DNA of 15,770 bases, taken from Podochytrium sp. JEL0797 (lineage: Eukaryota > Chytridiomycota > Chytridiomycetes > Chytridiales > Chytriomycetaceae). The stretch spans positions 1-15,770 of the forward strand of contig JADGJG010000603.1 in the NCBI GenBank assembly GCA_027596195.1, in the 5' to 3' direction. The first letter of the stretch is position 1; each line of letters opens with the position of its first letter. A program made the translations under genes and the position numbers. The notes beneath the pieces were generated by a model. The model worked only from the letters and a program-made list of their open reading frames with translations, was not told where the DNA came from and ran no database searches. Below, in pieces: positions 8,336-15,770 of the stretch.

Positions 8336-8341
8336 TTTATT
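8336..8341 (-). terminator. Poly(A) signal of the TPR-like gene
   Basis: Minus-strand AATAAA lies about 11 bases after the stop codon, implying a very short 3' UTR. The same signal is retained in the downstream relic. Confidence 0.55.
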
Positions 8342-8352
8342 CTCCCATTTCT

Positions 8353-10034
8353 TCACCCAACCACCTTCCCAAACCACTCCAACCCCAACACCCGCTCCCC
8401 AAACACAATCCCACACCCTTCCCCGGTACTCTCATCCCCCAAAACCCCACCCCTCCTCTTCCAACACACCAACGCATTCTTGACGTCCCCTTCCCTTCCC
8501 TCAAAATGACTCAACACCTTGGCAAGCCCAAACAACGACCCCCTCGCCGCGTCTTCATCCGCGCAGGGACGCACCGCGGAGAGGAGGGAGGTCGAAACTC
8601 CGAGGACGCTTAAAGCGCGGGTGTAGTGTGTGGATGCGTTGCTGAGGAGGGTTAGTTGGGTTTGTGCGTTCGCGGGGTCGAGGGAGGGAGGATAGAGTGA
8701 AGTTCGGGTCGCATCGAGGTCGCCGAGACGGTGTGGGAGGTTGGGTTTTTTGGGGTCCAATGTTTGCGCAAGGGTGTAGGATTTGGAGGCGCGGGAGTAG
8801 ATTTGGCGGATGGTTGTGAGGAAGGTTTGGGCGGAGAGGGTGGGAGGTTGAGAGGAGGAGGAGGAACTACCACCACCGTTGATGGATTGTTGTTTTTCCG
8901 TGAGGACCGTGTTGGTGAGTGCTTCGAACCCGGGGACGCCTGAACATCCGATCGTGACGGTCATGAGACAATCGGCCCAGGTGCAGAGGAGGTCACCCTT
9001 GTCGGCGGGGGATTCAGCGCACGTGGGGTGGCGCGAGAGAATCGAATCGTACATGGTGGAGGCTTGTTCGAAAAGAGATTTCCAAGGGGCCGAGTTGGGT
9101 TCGGTTTTGGGGGATGATTCAAAGAGAGATTCGCCGCGCGAGACAAAGAGGGCGGCTCGGGCGAGACTGACTTCCGAGGGTTCGTTGTCGGGAGAGGTGA
9201 TGGACCAGAATGGAGTGGTGGCGGTCAGTTTCGAATCGGCTTTGAAGTAGAGCTGCTCAGCTTGCTCTTGGGAAATGGAATAGAGGGAAGATGCGGCGAG
9301 AGTGAGCAATTCGGCGTGTGCAACGAGAGTTTCGACAAGAGTGGATTCGGTGACGGGTTCCACTTGATCGACCATTTCGAATCCTTCCTCTCCTGCATCG
9401 TTGCCATCTTCCATCATTGAATCATTTGTTGAATCGCGTTGGTCGGTCGCGTGGCTATGGGAGTGTTCGTGGTCATGCGCGCATCCCGGCTCGCAGGATT
9501 CTTCGGAAACAGTTGAAGTAGCAAGAGCATTCGCCTTTTCGAAATCGGCCAGTTGAAGAGCAAACAATCGCTCGAGAAGGGAATCGGCTTCGCTGAGGCG
9601 TTCAAAGTGGGTGTGGGTGACGGAATCGCCGGTGTCCAGGACGCGTTCCTATAGGGGATCGGATCAGCTTTCTAGGTTGAACGAAGCATGAAGCAAGCAC
9701 GCACAAACTGTGCTTTGAGTGCCTGTGCCAGGTTGAAGAGCGCGTCCTGGTTGTCCTTGTCCACTTGGACCGCATCAGCCAGGTTCTTGACGGCGTCCTT
9801 GAGCAGCGCCCGTTGCTGGTTGACTGGATAAGACGGAAACGAAAACTCTGCGAGAAGCAGCTGAAGGCGGCCGCAGTTTGCGAGGACAAAGGCGTCTTTT
9901 GTGTTTTCCTTTGCCAGGATGTAGTTCTGCAGCGCCTTTTCGAAGAAGTTGCGCGCTTTGGGACCGTCAATGTACCGCGTCCCTTTCGATTCAAAGTCGG
10001 ATGCCAAAGTGAGGAGGGTGTCGTAGTCGCCCAT
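8353..10034 (-). CDS. TPR-like helical repeat protein, two exons, function unknown
   Basis: Exon 1 is 10034-9705 and exon 2 is 9648-8353, separated by a 56-base phase-0 intron (GTGCGT...CTATAG, 9704-9649). The spliced product has 541 residues. ATG 10034 (MGDYDTLL) is preferred. An in-frame ATG at 10112 would overlap the first exon of the divergent gene and add an implausible Phe-rich leader. Residues 1-148 are helical; the stretch from DAVKNLADAVQ to LAQALKAQ (about 80-109) fits a TPR-type helix pair. Residues 162-176 are CEPGCAHDHEHSHSH, a possible metal-binding patch, followed by an acidic segment. Residues about 210-300 and 380-541 are again helical, interrupted by a Gly3-Ser6 linker near 368-376. 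No signal peptide or membrane segment. The fold suggests a scaffold or chaperone-like protein; fungal Ett1/Nro1-type proteins are a loose comparison I cannot confirm. The duplicated 3' end downstream is dead. Confidence 0.82.
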
Positions 10035-10065
10035 TTGTTGGTTGAAAAAACAAAAAAATATCGAA
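10035..10065. promoter_or_regulatory. 31-base divergent intergenic region
   Basis: Only 31 bases separate the start codons of the two divergent genes. The region is A-rich on the plus strand and has no clear TATA box. Core promoter elements must lie inside one or both genes, for example in the neighbour's first exon or the guanylyltransferase's first intron (10091-10162). Confidence 0.6.
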
Positions 10066-11878
10066 ATGAAGGCCCTTATTCTCGTCGGCGGTAACCATTC
10101 TGTCCCTTGCATCGTACTTTATACTCGCATCTTACCTATAACATAATACTGTTTCTTGGCAGGTTTCGGAACCCGTCTGCGTCCGCTCACGTTCACCAAG
10201 CCAAAGCCGCTCGTTGAATTCGCCAACAGACACATGATTTTGCACCAGATCGAAGCCCTGGCAAAGGTGTGCTGCCTTTTCGATACCTGCTCATATACCG
10301 CCTCGAATGCTCATTTTAATTTCGCCAAATAGGTTGGCGTCAAAGACATTATCCTCGCCGTCAATTACCAGCCAGATGTCATGGTCGAGGCCATGCACAA
10401 GGTCGAAGAGCAGTACGGTGTCAAGATCCACTTTTCCATTGAGCCTGAGCCTTTGGGCACTGGTGCGTCCCGTCCCAGTGACTGCCACTTTCTGTTATCG
10501 AAATTTCTGACTCTTCGAATCTCTTTTTCCCAGCCGGCCCACTCGCCCTCGCCCGTGATATTCTCCTCAAAGACGATGAAGTCTTTTTTGTTCTCAACTC
10601 GGACGTTATCTGCGAATTCCCCTTCGAATCTCTTCTTGCGTTCCACAAATCCCATGGCTGCGAAGGAACTCTCATGACGACTCGTGTCACGGATCCCTCC
10701 AAGTTTGGTGTTATTTTGACCAAGCCTGGTTCGACACAGATTGCCAAGTTTGTCGAGAAGCCTACTACTTTTGTTGGGGATCAGATTAATGCGGGGATTT
10801 ATATTTTCAGTACCAAGATTTTATCGCGTATTGAGGTGTGTTTGCGAGAGTGGGCATGTGTGTGTGCGCGAGCGCGAGCGGAGCCGAGCTAATCGAGGCG
10901 AGGTGTAGCGAAAGGAGACGTGAACGTGAGCAAGCAGAGCGACGCGTAGTGCGTAGCGAAGGAGGCAAAGGAAGCGGGAGCGAAGCGAAGCGAGTTGATT
11001 TCGTGCAAATTGGTGGATCGATACCCTGGTTGCACGCTCGCAACACGTGTTTTTCGGCGATCCAATCAAATATGACTTGCTGATACCAACCGAAACATTA
11101 TGTAGAACCGCCCCATGTCGATCGAAAAAGACGTGTTCCCCTTCATGGCCATGGACGGCCAACTCCACTCGATCCCCCTGCAAGGATTCTGGGCCGACGT
11201 TGGTCAACCGAAAGACTTTTTGACCGGCACGGGTCTCTACCTCCGGAGCTTGGCCGACCAAAAGTCGACCGAACTCGCGCCCCAGAGTGCCAGCATTATC
11301 GGAAACGTGTTGATTCACGAGACGGCCGAGATTGGCGAGAATTGCCGTATTGGGCCGGATGTGACGATTGGACCGGGGGTCAAGATTGGGAATGGGGTGA
11401 GATTGAATCGGTGTGTGTTGATGAAGGATTCGAGGGTCAGAGATGTGAGTTTGTTTGAATTATTTTGCATGTGCGCGCGCGTGTGTGTGTCTTTTGTTTT
11501 GACTCTTGACTTCTTTGTTCAAGTTTGCTTGGGTCAACAACTCCATTGTGGGATGGTACTCTTCCGTCGGTCGCTGGGTAATGTCCCTGTTTTCGAGCAA
11601 TTGAAAACGCGTGCAATTTTCTAAACTCCATTTTTGGTGTTTGTCACAGTCGCGTCTTGACAACACCACCGTTCTCGGAGAAGACGTGCACGTCTTGGAC
11701 GAAGTCTATGTGAATGGAGGATCGGTTCTGCCACACAAGGTAACACCCGCGCGAGAATATTCTTATTTTGTCTCTTTTTTTTGCGGCTGATTCGGCTCTT
11801 CTTTGTTAACACACGCATGCGCACACACATAAATAGAGCGTCAGTGCCAACATTATGGAGCCGCAGATTGTCATGTGA
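10066..11878 (+). CDS. mpg1: Mannose-1-phosphate guanylyltransferase (GDP-mannose pyrophosphorylase)
   Basis: This cytosolic enzyme makes GDP-mannose from GTP and mannose-1-phosphate, feeding cell-wall mannan, N- and O-glycan and GPI synthesis. Exons 10066-10090, 10163-10266, 10333-10462, 10534-10835, 11106-11444, 11524-11577, 11650-11739 and 11837-11878 join into exactly 361 residues, the normal length for fungal and animal catalytic subunits; all seven introns are GT-AG. The nucleotidyltransferase domain has the signature [11 protein letters not shown] (8-18), NSD with Asp110, EKP (161-163), NAGIYI (172-177) and [11 protein letters not shown] (215-225, Asp218). Residues from about 250 form the left-handed beta-helix of hexapeptide repeats ([20 protein letters not shown]) and the product ends IVM. 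No targeting signal. Intron 4 (270 bases) is much longer than the rest (66-97). Introns 4, 5 and 7 contain alternating purine-pyrimidine tracts. All catalytic motifs are intact. Exon boundaries were placed by reading frame and family conservation. Confidence 0.97.
10836..11105 (+). other. Intron 4 of the guanylyltransferase, long and GCGA-rich
   Basis: This 270-base phase-0 intron (GTGTGT...ATGTAG) lies between codons for Glu187 and Asn188 and is about three to four times longer than its neighbours. Reading through would meet a stop within 20 codons. It starts with a CATGTGTG-type alternating tract and then has about 110 bases of purine-rich plus strand with many AGCGA/GCGAG units (for example AGCGAAGCGAAGCGAG at 10979-10994). 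A branch-site-like TGCTGATAC lies about 20 bases before the 3' splice site. Confidence 0.85.
10854..10870. repeat. Alternating purine-pyrimidine tract in intron 4
   Basis: Seventeen consecutive bases alternate purine and pyrimidine, GCATG then GT repeats and GCGCG, a sequence class that can adopt Z-DNA under supercoiling. Confidence 0.85.
11467..11490. repeat. Alternating purine-pyrimidine tract in intron 5
   Basis: Twenty-four bases alternate perfectly: GCATGT, then GC repeats, then GT repeats. The CG core makes this the strongest Z-DNA candidate in the window. Confidence 0.9.
11809..11830. repeat. Alternating purine-pyrimidine tract in intron 7
   Basis: Twenty-two bases alternate perfectly (AC repeats, GCATGCGC, AC repeats). 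The sense strand is CA-rich, so it is complementary to parts of the GT-rich tracts in introns 4 and 5. Confidence 0.9.
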
Positions 11879-11934
11879 GGGACATTCTCCTTGGACAATC
11901 AAAGATGGCGTCTTGGGGAGTAAAATATTTTTTG

Positions 11935-11940
11935 AATAAA
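11935..11940 (+). terminator. Poly(A) signal of the guanylyltransferase
   Basis: AATAAA lies 56 bases after the stop codon in an AT-rich stretch, as expected for a short 3' UTR. Confidence 0.6.
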
Positions 11941-12074
11941 AAAGAAACGTATTCAACATGCGCGAACAAAACAAATCATAATTATTGCTTCTTTTCGAAG
12001 TTGGAGAAGAAAAAATGGATATGCGGGTGCGTCAAATCGACTTGATGTAGAAACTCACATTGTTTAAAAAGTAT

Positions 12075-12146
12075 GGGGTTATAGCTCAGTGGTAGAGCGC
12101 TTGGTTCGCATCCATGAGGCCGAGGGTTCAATCCCCTCTGACTCCA
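12075..12146 (+). tRNA. tRNA-Ala (anticodon CGC)
   Basis: A 72-base tRNA. Acceptor GGGGTTA/TGACTCC includes the G3-U70 wobble pair that alanyl-tRNA synthetase recognises, and the discriminator is A. D arm GCTC-AGTGGTA-GAGC, anticodon arm CTTGG-TTCGCAT-CCATG (anticodon CGC), T arm GAGGG-TTCAATC-CCCTC. The second anticodon-stem pair (28-42) is a U-U mismatch, unusual but tolerable. A TTTT run follows at 12147. It starts about 196 bases after the guanylyltransferase stop, on the same strand. Confidence 0.9.
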
Positions 12147-13511
12147 TTTTGGCACCTTCTTCATTATTTCTTGTTTTTTATTGCGAGAGGTCGGATCTGG
12201 GTCGGATCTTAAAAAAAACAAGCTCTGCTAAAATCAACTGGCTGGTGGATATAAAACATTTGTCACCCCCCCTCCCCCAGTAAGAAGGAGCTCGATTCAT
12301 TTACTGAGAGGAGGCAGTTACCTTTTTATTTTTAGAAAATGGAGCAGGCGGCGACCAGGCTTCGAGAGGCGAAACAATAGGAAAATGTGAATGAAACGCA
12401 TTGGCACCAAGCTGGGACACTGCTCCTGGAAATGCTTTTTCTCCTTTTACCCGATGCAAGTCTATTACATAGACTGAGAGTTTGTGTTTGAATTCCACTT
12501 TATTTGATCTCTTGTGCCACGACGGGAATCTCAAAACGCAATCAGCCGAACAGCAGCGCGCGGAATTCAGAGAGCATACAAATCAGCGGAATGTAACCGA
12601 AATTGAACTCGAAGAGTGTGCGCAAAAGAGCTCATGTGCATCTAAACGGGGCCATAGCAACGCTGTGTGGACGATTCTTTCGATCACATACTTCTCATTT
12701 GTGATCAAACACTCAGCCCCACCTCCGCACCCCTGCATCCAACTTGGCGTTGTCTCATCGGCTATTTTTTCAGTCGGCAACTCCGCCACTTTGTTTCCTT
12801 TCAAAAACTCCCGTATTTTAGTTTTTCAACACCCCCCCCAAGGGTATTGGCCCAATTATCGAGCTTTGTTTCCTGCACCAAAACCGGAACCACACTGGCG
12901 ATCAAACTCATTGCCACCTGCCTCCAACGCTTCATCAGGCGACTGTGACTCAGTCGAACTTCGCAATGTTTTAGCGCAAAATTGAGTTCTGCAAAGAGGC
13001 CCAAGTGGAAATCAAAAGTCTCCATGCTGAGTTGGCGAATGGATACTCGCACATCTAATGCTTGGAGCACGTGGGTTCAGGACCTGCCGAGATCAAAACA
13101 AACCCCGAGAGCGTTTTAAAAGTCAAACAACCAGGTCAAAAACCTCCAAAACACATCAAGCACCCACTCACATGCCACTCTCATGGCTCCCATGCAGCTG
13201 AATAGACAACAGCTGCCCCTCTTCCTCAACTTAGACTAAACTGTTGTTATCGCCTATCTCAAGTCGGATGTTTACAAACATGCTGATGCACCTTCATTGG
13301 GTGTTCCAGCTTGACAGGACAGAATTAACAGCCAGTAGGTGGGAAATGGAAGTTCGTCACACATTTTTTCAATCCTGCACTCATGACAGCACCCCTTCGA
13401 CATCACATTCAGTCTTGGCTAAAGCGCAAAGCAAAGCTAAGGTATAACTCACCAAACAAATTGAAATATTTGGTTTAGATTCCAAGCTTACAGAACATGT
13501 CAAAAAGTATG
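12147..13511. other. Gene-poor stretch with uncertain coding fragments
   Basis: No intact gene is recognised. A plus-strand frame covers 12482-12985 (167 codons) without a known domain. From 12975 to 13058 a 27-codon helical reading (KIEFCKEAQVEIKSLHAEL...) follows TTTTAG, which could be a splice acceptor, and ends at TAA. On the minus strand, 12534-12301 is open for 77 codons. C-runs near 12265 and 12831 are the only obvious simple sequence. One decayed gene is possible, but frames and introns cannot be fixed by eye. Confidence 0.25.
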
Positions 13512-13585
13512 GTTTCCGTGGTGTAGTTGGTTATCACACCAGTCTAACACACTGGTGGTCCCCGGTTCGAACCCGGGCGGAAACA
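13512..13585 (+). tRNA. tRNA-Val (anticodon AAC)
   Basis: A 74-base tRNA with acceptor GTTTCCG/CGGAAAC, discriminator A, anticodon arm CCAGT-CTAACAC-ACTGG (anticodon AAC) and T arm CCCGG-TTCGAAC-CCGGG. It is followed immediately by a five-T terminator. No intron; the acceptor, anticodon and T stems are fully paired. Confidence 0.94.
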
Positions 13586-14061
13586 TTTTTGCCTTTATTT
13601 CCTTTTGGATTTAACTTTTTTTACTTATTCTTGATGGATTTTAGTTCTCCACCGAAGGATGCGTATATCCCATTTATTTTGAAGGTGTTTGGTGGAAACT
13701 GAACTCGTTGGGGACCATTTTTTCTTCCGCAGATCAGACCTGGATCAGACCTGGCTTGCAACAACCCTTTGAAATCTTCAATGGTCAGTGGTCAAACTTC
13801 ATGGCAACATTGCATAGACTAAGCTATTCCTGTTAGAGGATGTAGAAGTAACATTTGACCAATCTATGCATGGAGGATGCAGAAGCAAAGCCATTACACT
13901 TTTAATTGAGATGCTGCCTCATGTAAATGCCTGTGAATGGCAGGTACATACATGGCTCTCCATCAATGTGCTATCATTAAAAACCAAATACTGGTACCCC
14001 AATCAAACAATAAACAACATGAAGAGAACATCTCAAACAATCTGCCCACTGGATCTGCACC
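13586..14061. other. CpG-poor stretch without a supported gene
   Basis: No gene is seen. Bases 13861-13980 contain no CG dinucleotide at all. A short direct repeat, GATCAGACCTGG, occurs twice back to back near 13733-13754. Confidence 0.4.
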
Positions 14062-14669
14062 TGCATCCCTGGTGTTGTTGTTGCCGCAAACTCTTACCCC
14101 CAGGTGCCCTTCTAGCTGACAACCGATGGTGGCAATATAGCCTTGAGGTACCTTGGTGAGGCTGTGCGCTGCACCTTCAAGTCTGGCTCAGATGAATAAC
14201 AAACCTTGACAAACTGCTGCCAATGCCCTCAATGCCCTCAATCCCATCGCTGTCTTGGCAACTCGCTTCAACTTCCTGAAGAAGTTCAAGGCATTGGATG
14301 AGGTGAATTGGACGAAGGAGGACCAGGACTGCAAGATGACGGAGTTGGATTCAAGTGACAGAAGCACTTCAGATGTTAGTGAGGAAGGTGCTGCTGCAAA
14401 CAGGAATGCTTGTGTTTGTTGTTGTCCCAACCTCCCATTGGTTTGTTTTTCCTAAACCACCATTTTTACACACAGGGACAACCAAGGCAATCTATTGCGC
14501 AGTTACGAAGTCAACCAAACGAATATCGCCGAACTTGACGTTTTGATGTGTCAATTCCATCCACTGTTCAATCCTTATAGATCTTTTTGACAAGTTCTTG
14601 ACAGCCAAGAAACTCGGCATCTTGTCTATTGGGATTGATGTTGGAGTTGCCAATTTGGCAATATAGGGC
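14062..14669 (+). pseudogene. Broken coding-like region with a RuvC-motif-like end
   Basis: Three successive plus-strand frames look protein-like. Codons 14062-14199 read CIPGVVVAANSYPQVPF, TAG, LTTDGGNIALRYLGEAVR and onward to TAA. Codons 14210-14455 begin QTAANALNALNPIAVLATRF and are rich in Lys/Asp/Glu after that. Codons 14547-14666 include DLFDKFLTAKKLGILS then IGIDVGVANLAI and stop. A polypyrimidine run ending ACACAG near 14476 could be a splice acceptor, after which DNQGNLLRSYEVNQT is read. The IDVGVANLA segment resembles motif I of RuvC-fold Cce1/Ydc2 resolvases (Asp-x-Gly, then Asn), but no other motif is seen. Frame changes and the in-frame TAG favour a decayed gene. Confidence 0.3.
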
Positions 14670-15770
14670 CATAAGACTTGCTACTGGACAACTTGCATGT
14701 GTGGCTTCAACTGTGACTGTGGTTGTTTCCAAGGGTTGCACCTAAACTGGCAAGATGCATATGATCAAGCTGTTGAGTGTTGAAGGGATTCGGAATTTTT
14801 TCTGTCTTTGCTTTTTCCTCTGCCACATGAATAAAACCGCGCATTTTTGCTCCCCAAAAAACACCAACTCCTTGCAGGAATCCAGCAAGCCACATTCCTC
14901 TTGTCACCCTCAAGCCTCTTCATCACACCTAACCCAGCAACACAAGCTACTTCACCTTCTCATCAAGAGCAAGTGTACAGCATTGACAGGATATTCATTT
15001 CGAGTTGCGAGATTTTGGCCAAGGCGACTGGTGGAGCTCTTGAGCCTGGAGAACAGAAGTGGAAAGTATGTTTTTCAACCAGGTAGAAGAGCAGGAGGTT
15101 GCTGTAGAGGGCTGGACTTGTGATGGCAAACTTGTCCAATGCTTGTTGAAACTGCTTGATTATGTGCAGAAGAGTCTCACTGCCATCCCATGAGCACAAA
15201 AACGACTGAATCGAATTGGCAGCAGCCCCGACTCTTTAGTCTGCATCAGCGAAACAAAAACGCGAATGCGGAATTATAAATTGAGATGCTGCCAGGTGCT
15301 GCGGCATAATAAAAAACTCGGATCACTCACCACCATTGTCTGGCTGCTGTTGGATCGGCCTGCATCTGTTGACCATACTTTGTCCCGCTGTTTTTGGACA
15401 ACTTTTTTCTGCTTCCATTATTCTTCCCATTCTCGTTCTTCATTCTGAAAGCACATTATTTGGGAACCAATTACCACGAACAATAATAATAACGAAAAGA
15501 AGTTTTGGATGATGAGAGTGTGATGAGAGATGAGTGTGCGGAAGTTTGGAAATCTTGCCAAAAACACATCCGCTGGTGCAATGCTTGCGGAAACAGCGTG
15601 TCATGAGCAACACAACTTCAGTGACAAACGACTTTGCTCCAACCATCAAGCTTTTCCACACCAGTTTCTCGTTGACCTCACCATCAGCAGCGCTCTTTTC
15701 CTCAGCCTGATCAAACAAGGACATCAGCAATCACACCTTGACCATTGGTGTGTCTGAGATCTTCAGCTGC
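14670..15770. other. Gene-poor stretch with possible minus-strand exons
   Basis: No gene is recognised. On the minus strand, 15240-14963 holds an open reading that includes SFLCSWDGSETLLHIIKQF and ALDKFAITSPALYSNLLLF, starting just after TAA at the upstream side. Further upstream on the same strand, 15730-15440 is open and includes SLFDQAEEKSAADGEVNEKL. Both look more protein-like than random and could be two exons of one gene extending beyond the window, or remnants. On the plus strand, 14847-15086 is also open. The evidence does not decide. Confidence 0.25.

Noticed and set aside
8879..9250. 123-codon plus-strand frame inside the TPR-like gene
   Set aside because: It lies wholly antisense to the intact exon 2 and shows no domain; GC-rich coding sequence often leaves the opposite strand open.
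10066..10112. N-terminal extension of the TPR-like protein from ATG 10112
   Set aside because: It would overlap exon 1 of the guanylyltransferase and add a Phe-rich leader; MGDYD at 10034 fits a cytosolic helical protein better.
10163..10462. Frameshift or pseudogene status of the guanylyltransferase, since no single long frame covers it
   Set aside because: Seven GT-AG introns join all segments into exactly 361 residues with every catalytic motif present.
10838..11318. Open frames of 81 (plus) and 165 (minus) codons over intron 4 and exon 5
   Set aside because: They arise from stop-poor GCGA-rich intron sequence and the antisense of exon 5; no domain or start context supports them.
1..15770. 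CRISPR array, prokaryotic defence system, intact transposon or viral gene block
   Set aside because: No regularly spaced repeats, no operon structure, no transposase, reverse transcriptase or integrase motifs; introns and tRNA types are eukaryotic nuclear.

Overview
The window looks like nuclear DNA from a eukaryote, most likely a fungus or close relative and perhaps an early-diverging one. The evidence is short GT-AG introns (56-97 bases, one of 270), AATAAA poly(A) signals, six scattered eukaryotic-type tRNA genes, and a GDP-mannose pyrophosphorylase with the sequence character of fungal and animal enzymes. The lineage is inferred; the introns, tRNAs and enzyme identity are read directly.

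Layout. Bases 1-7500 are gene-poor and CpG-poor. They hold two identical tRNA-Ile(AAU) genes with related downstream flanks, a free-standing third copy of that flank, and two diverged copies (about 2824-3975 and 6187-7170) of an unidentified Ser/Thr/Pro/Ala-rich coding sequence. The first copy still has a 346-codon open frame. A further dispersed coding-like repeat (ETGxSGVxM...) occurs at about 107-290 and 4051-4285. Bases 7517-7906 carry tRNA-Ser(GCU) and tRNA-Thr(AGU), both on the minus strand. Bases 8046-11940 are the CpG-rich core. It contains a degraded partial tandem duplicate of a gene end, a two-exon helical/TPR-like protein (minus strand), and divergently an eight-exon mannose-1-phosphate guanylyltransferase (plus strand). 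Bases 12075-13585 hold tRNA-Ala(CGC) and tRNA-Val(AAC). The rest, to 15770, is again CpG-poor with broken coding-like fragments, one resembling a RuvC-fold resolvase motif I.

How the parts relate. Only the divergent pair is clearly intact protein-coding sequence. The guanylyltransferase makes GDP-mannose for cell wall, N-/O-glycan and GPI synthesis. Its partner has TPR-like helices and a Cys/His-rich segment but no assignable function. Their start codons are 31 bases apart, so each promoter must overlap the other gene, and linked regulation is plausible. The tRNA genes are independent polymerase III units.

The most notable points are the frozen partial duplication beside the TPR-like gene, alternating purine-pyrimidine tracts in three of the seven guanylyltransferase introns, a shared 1:72 C-C mismatch in both tRNA-Ile genes, and the split into CpG-poor repeat-rich flanks and a CpG-rich core. 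No intact mobile element, CRISPR array or prokaryotic-type system was found.
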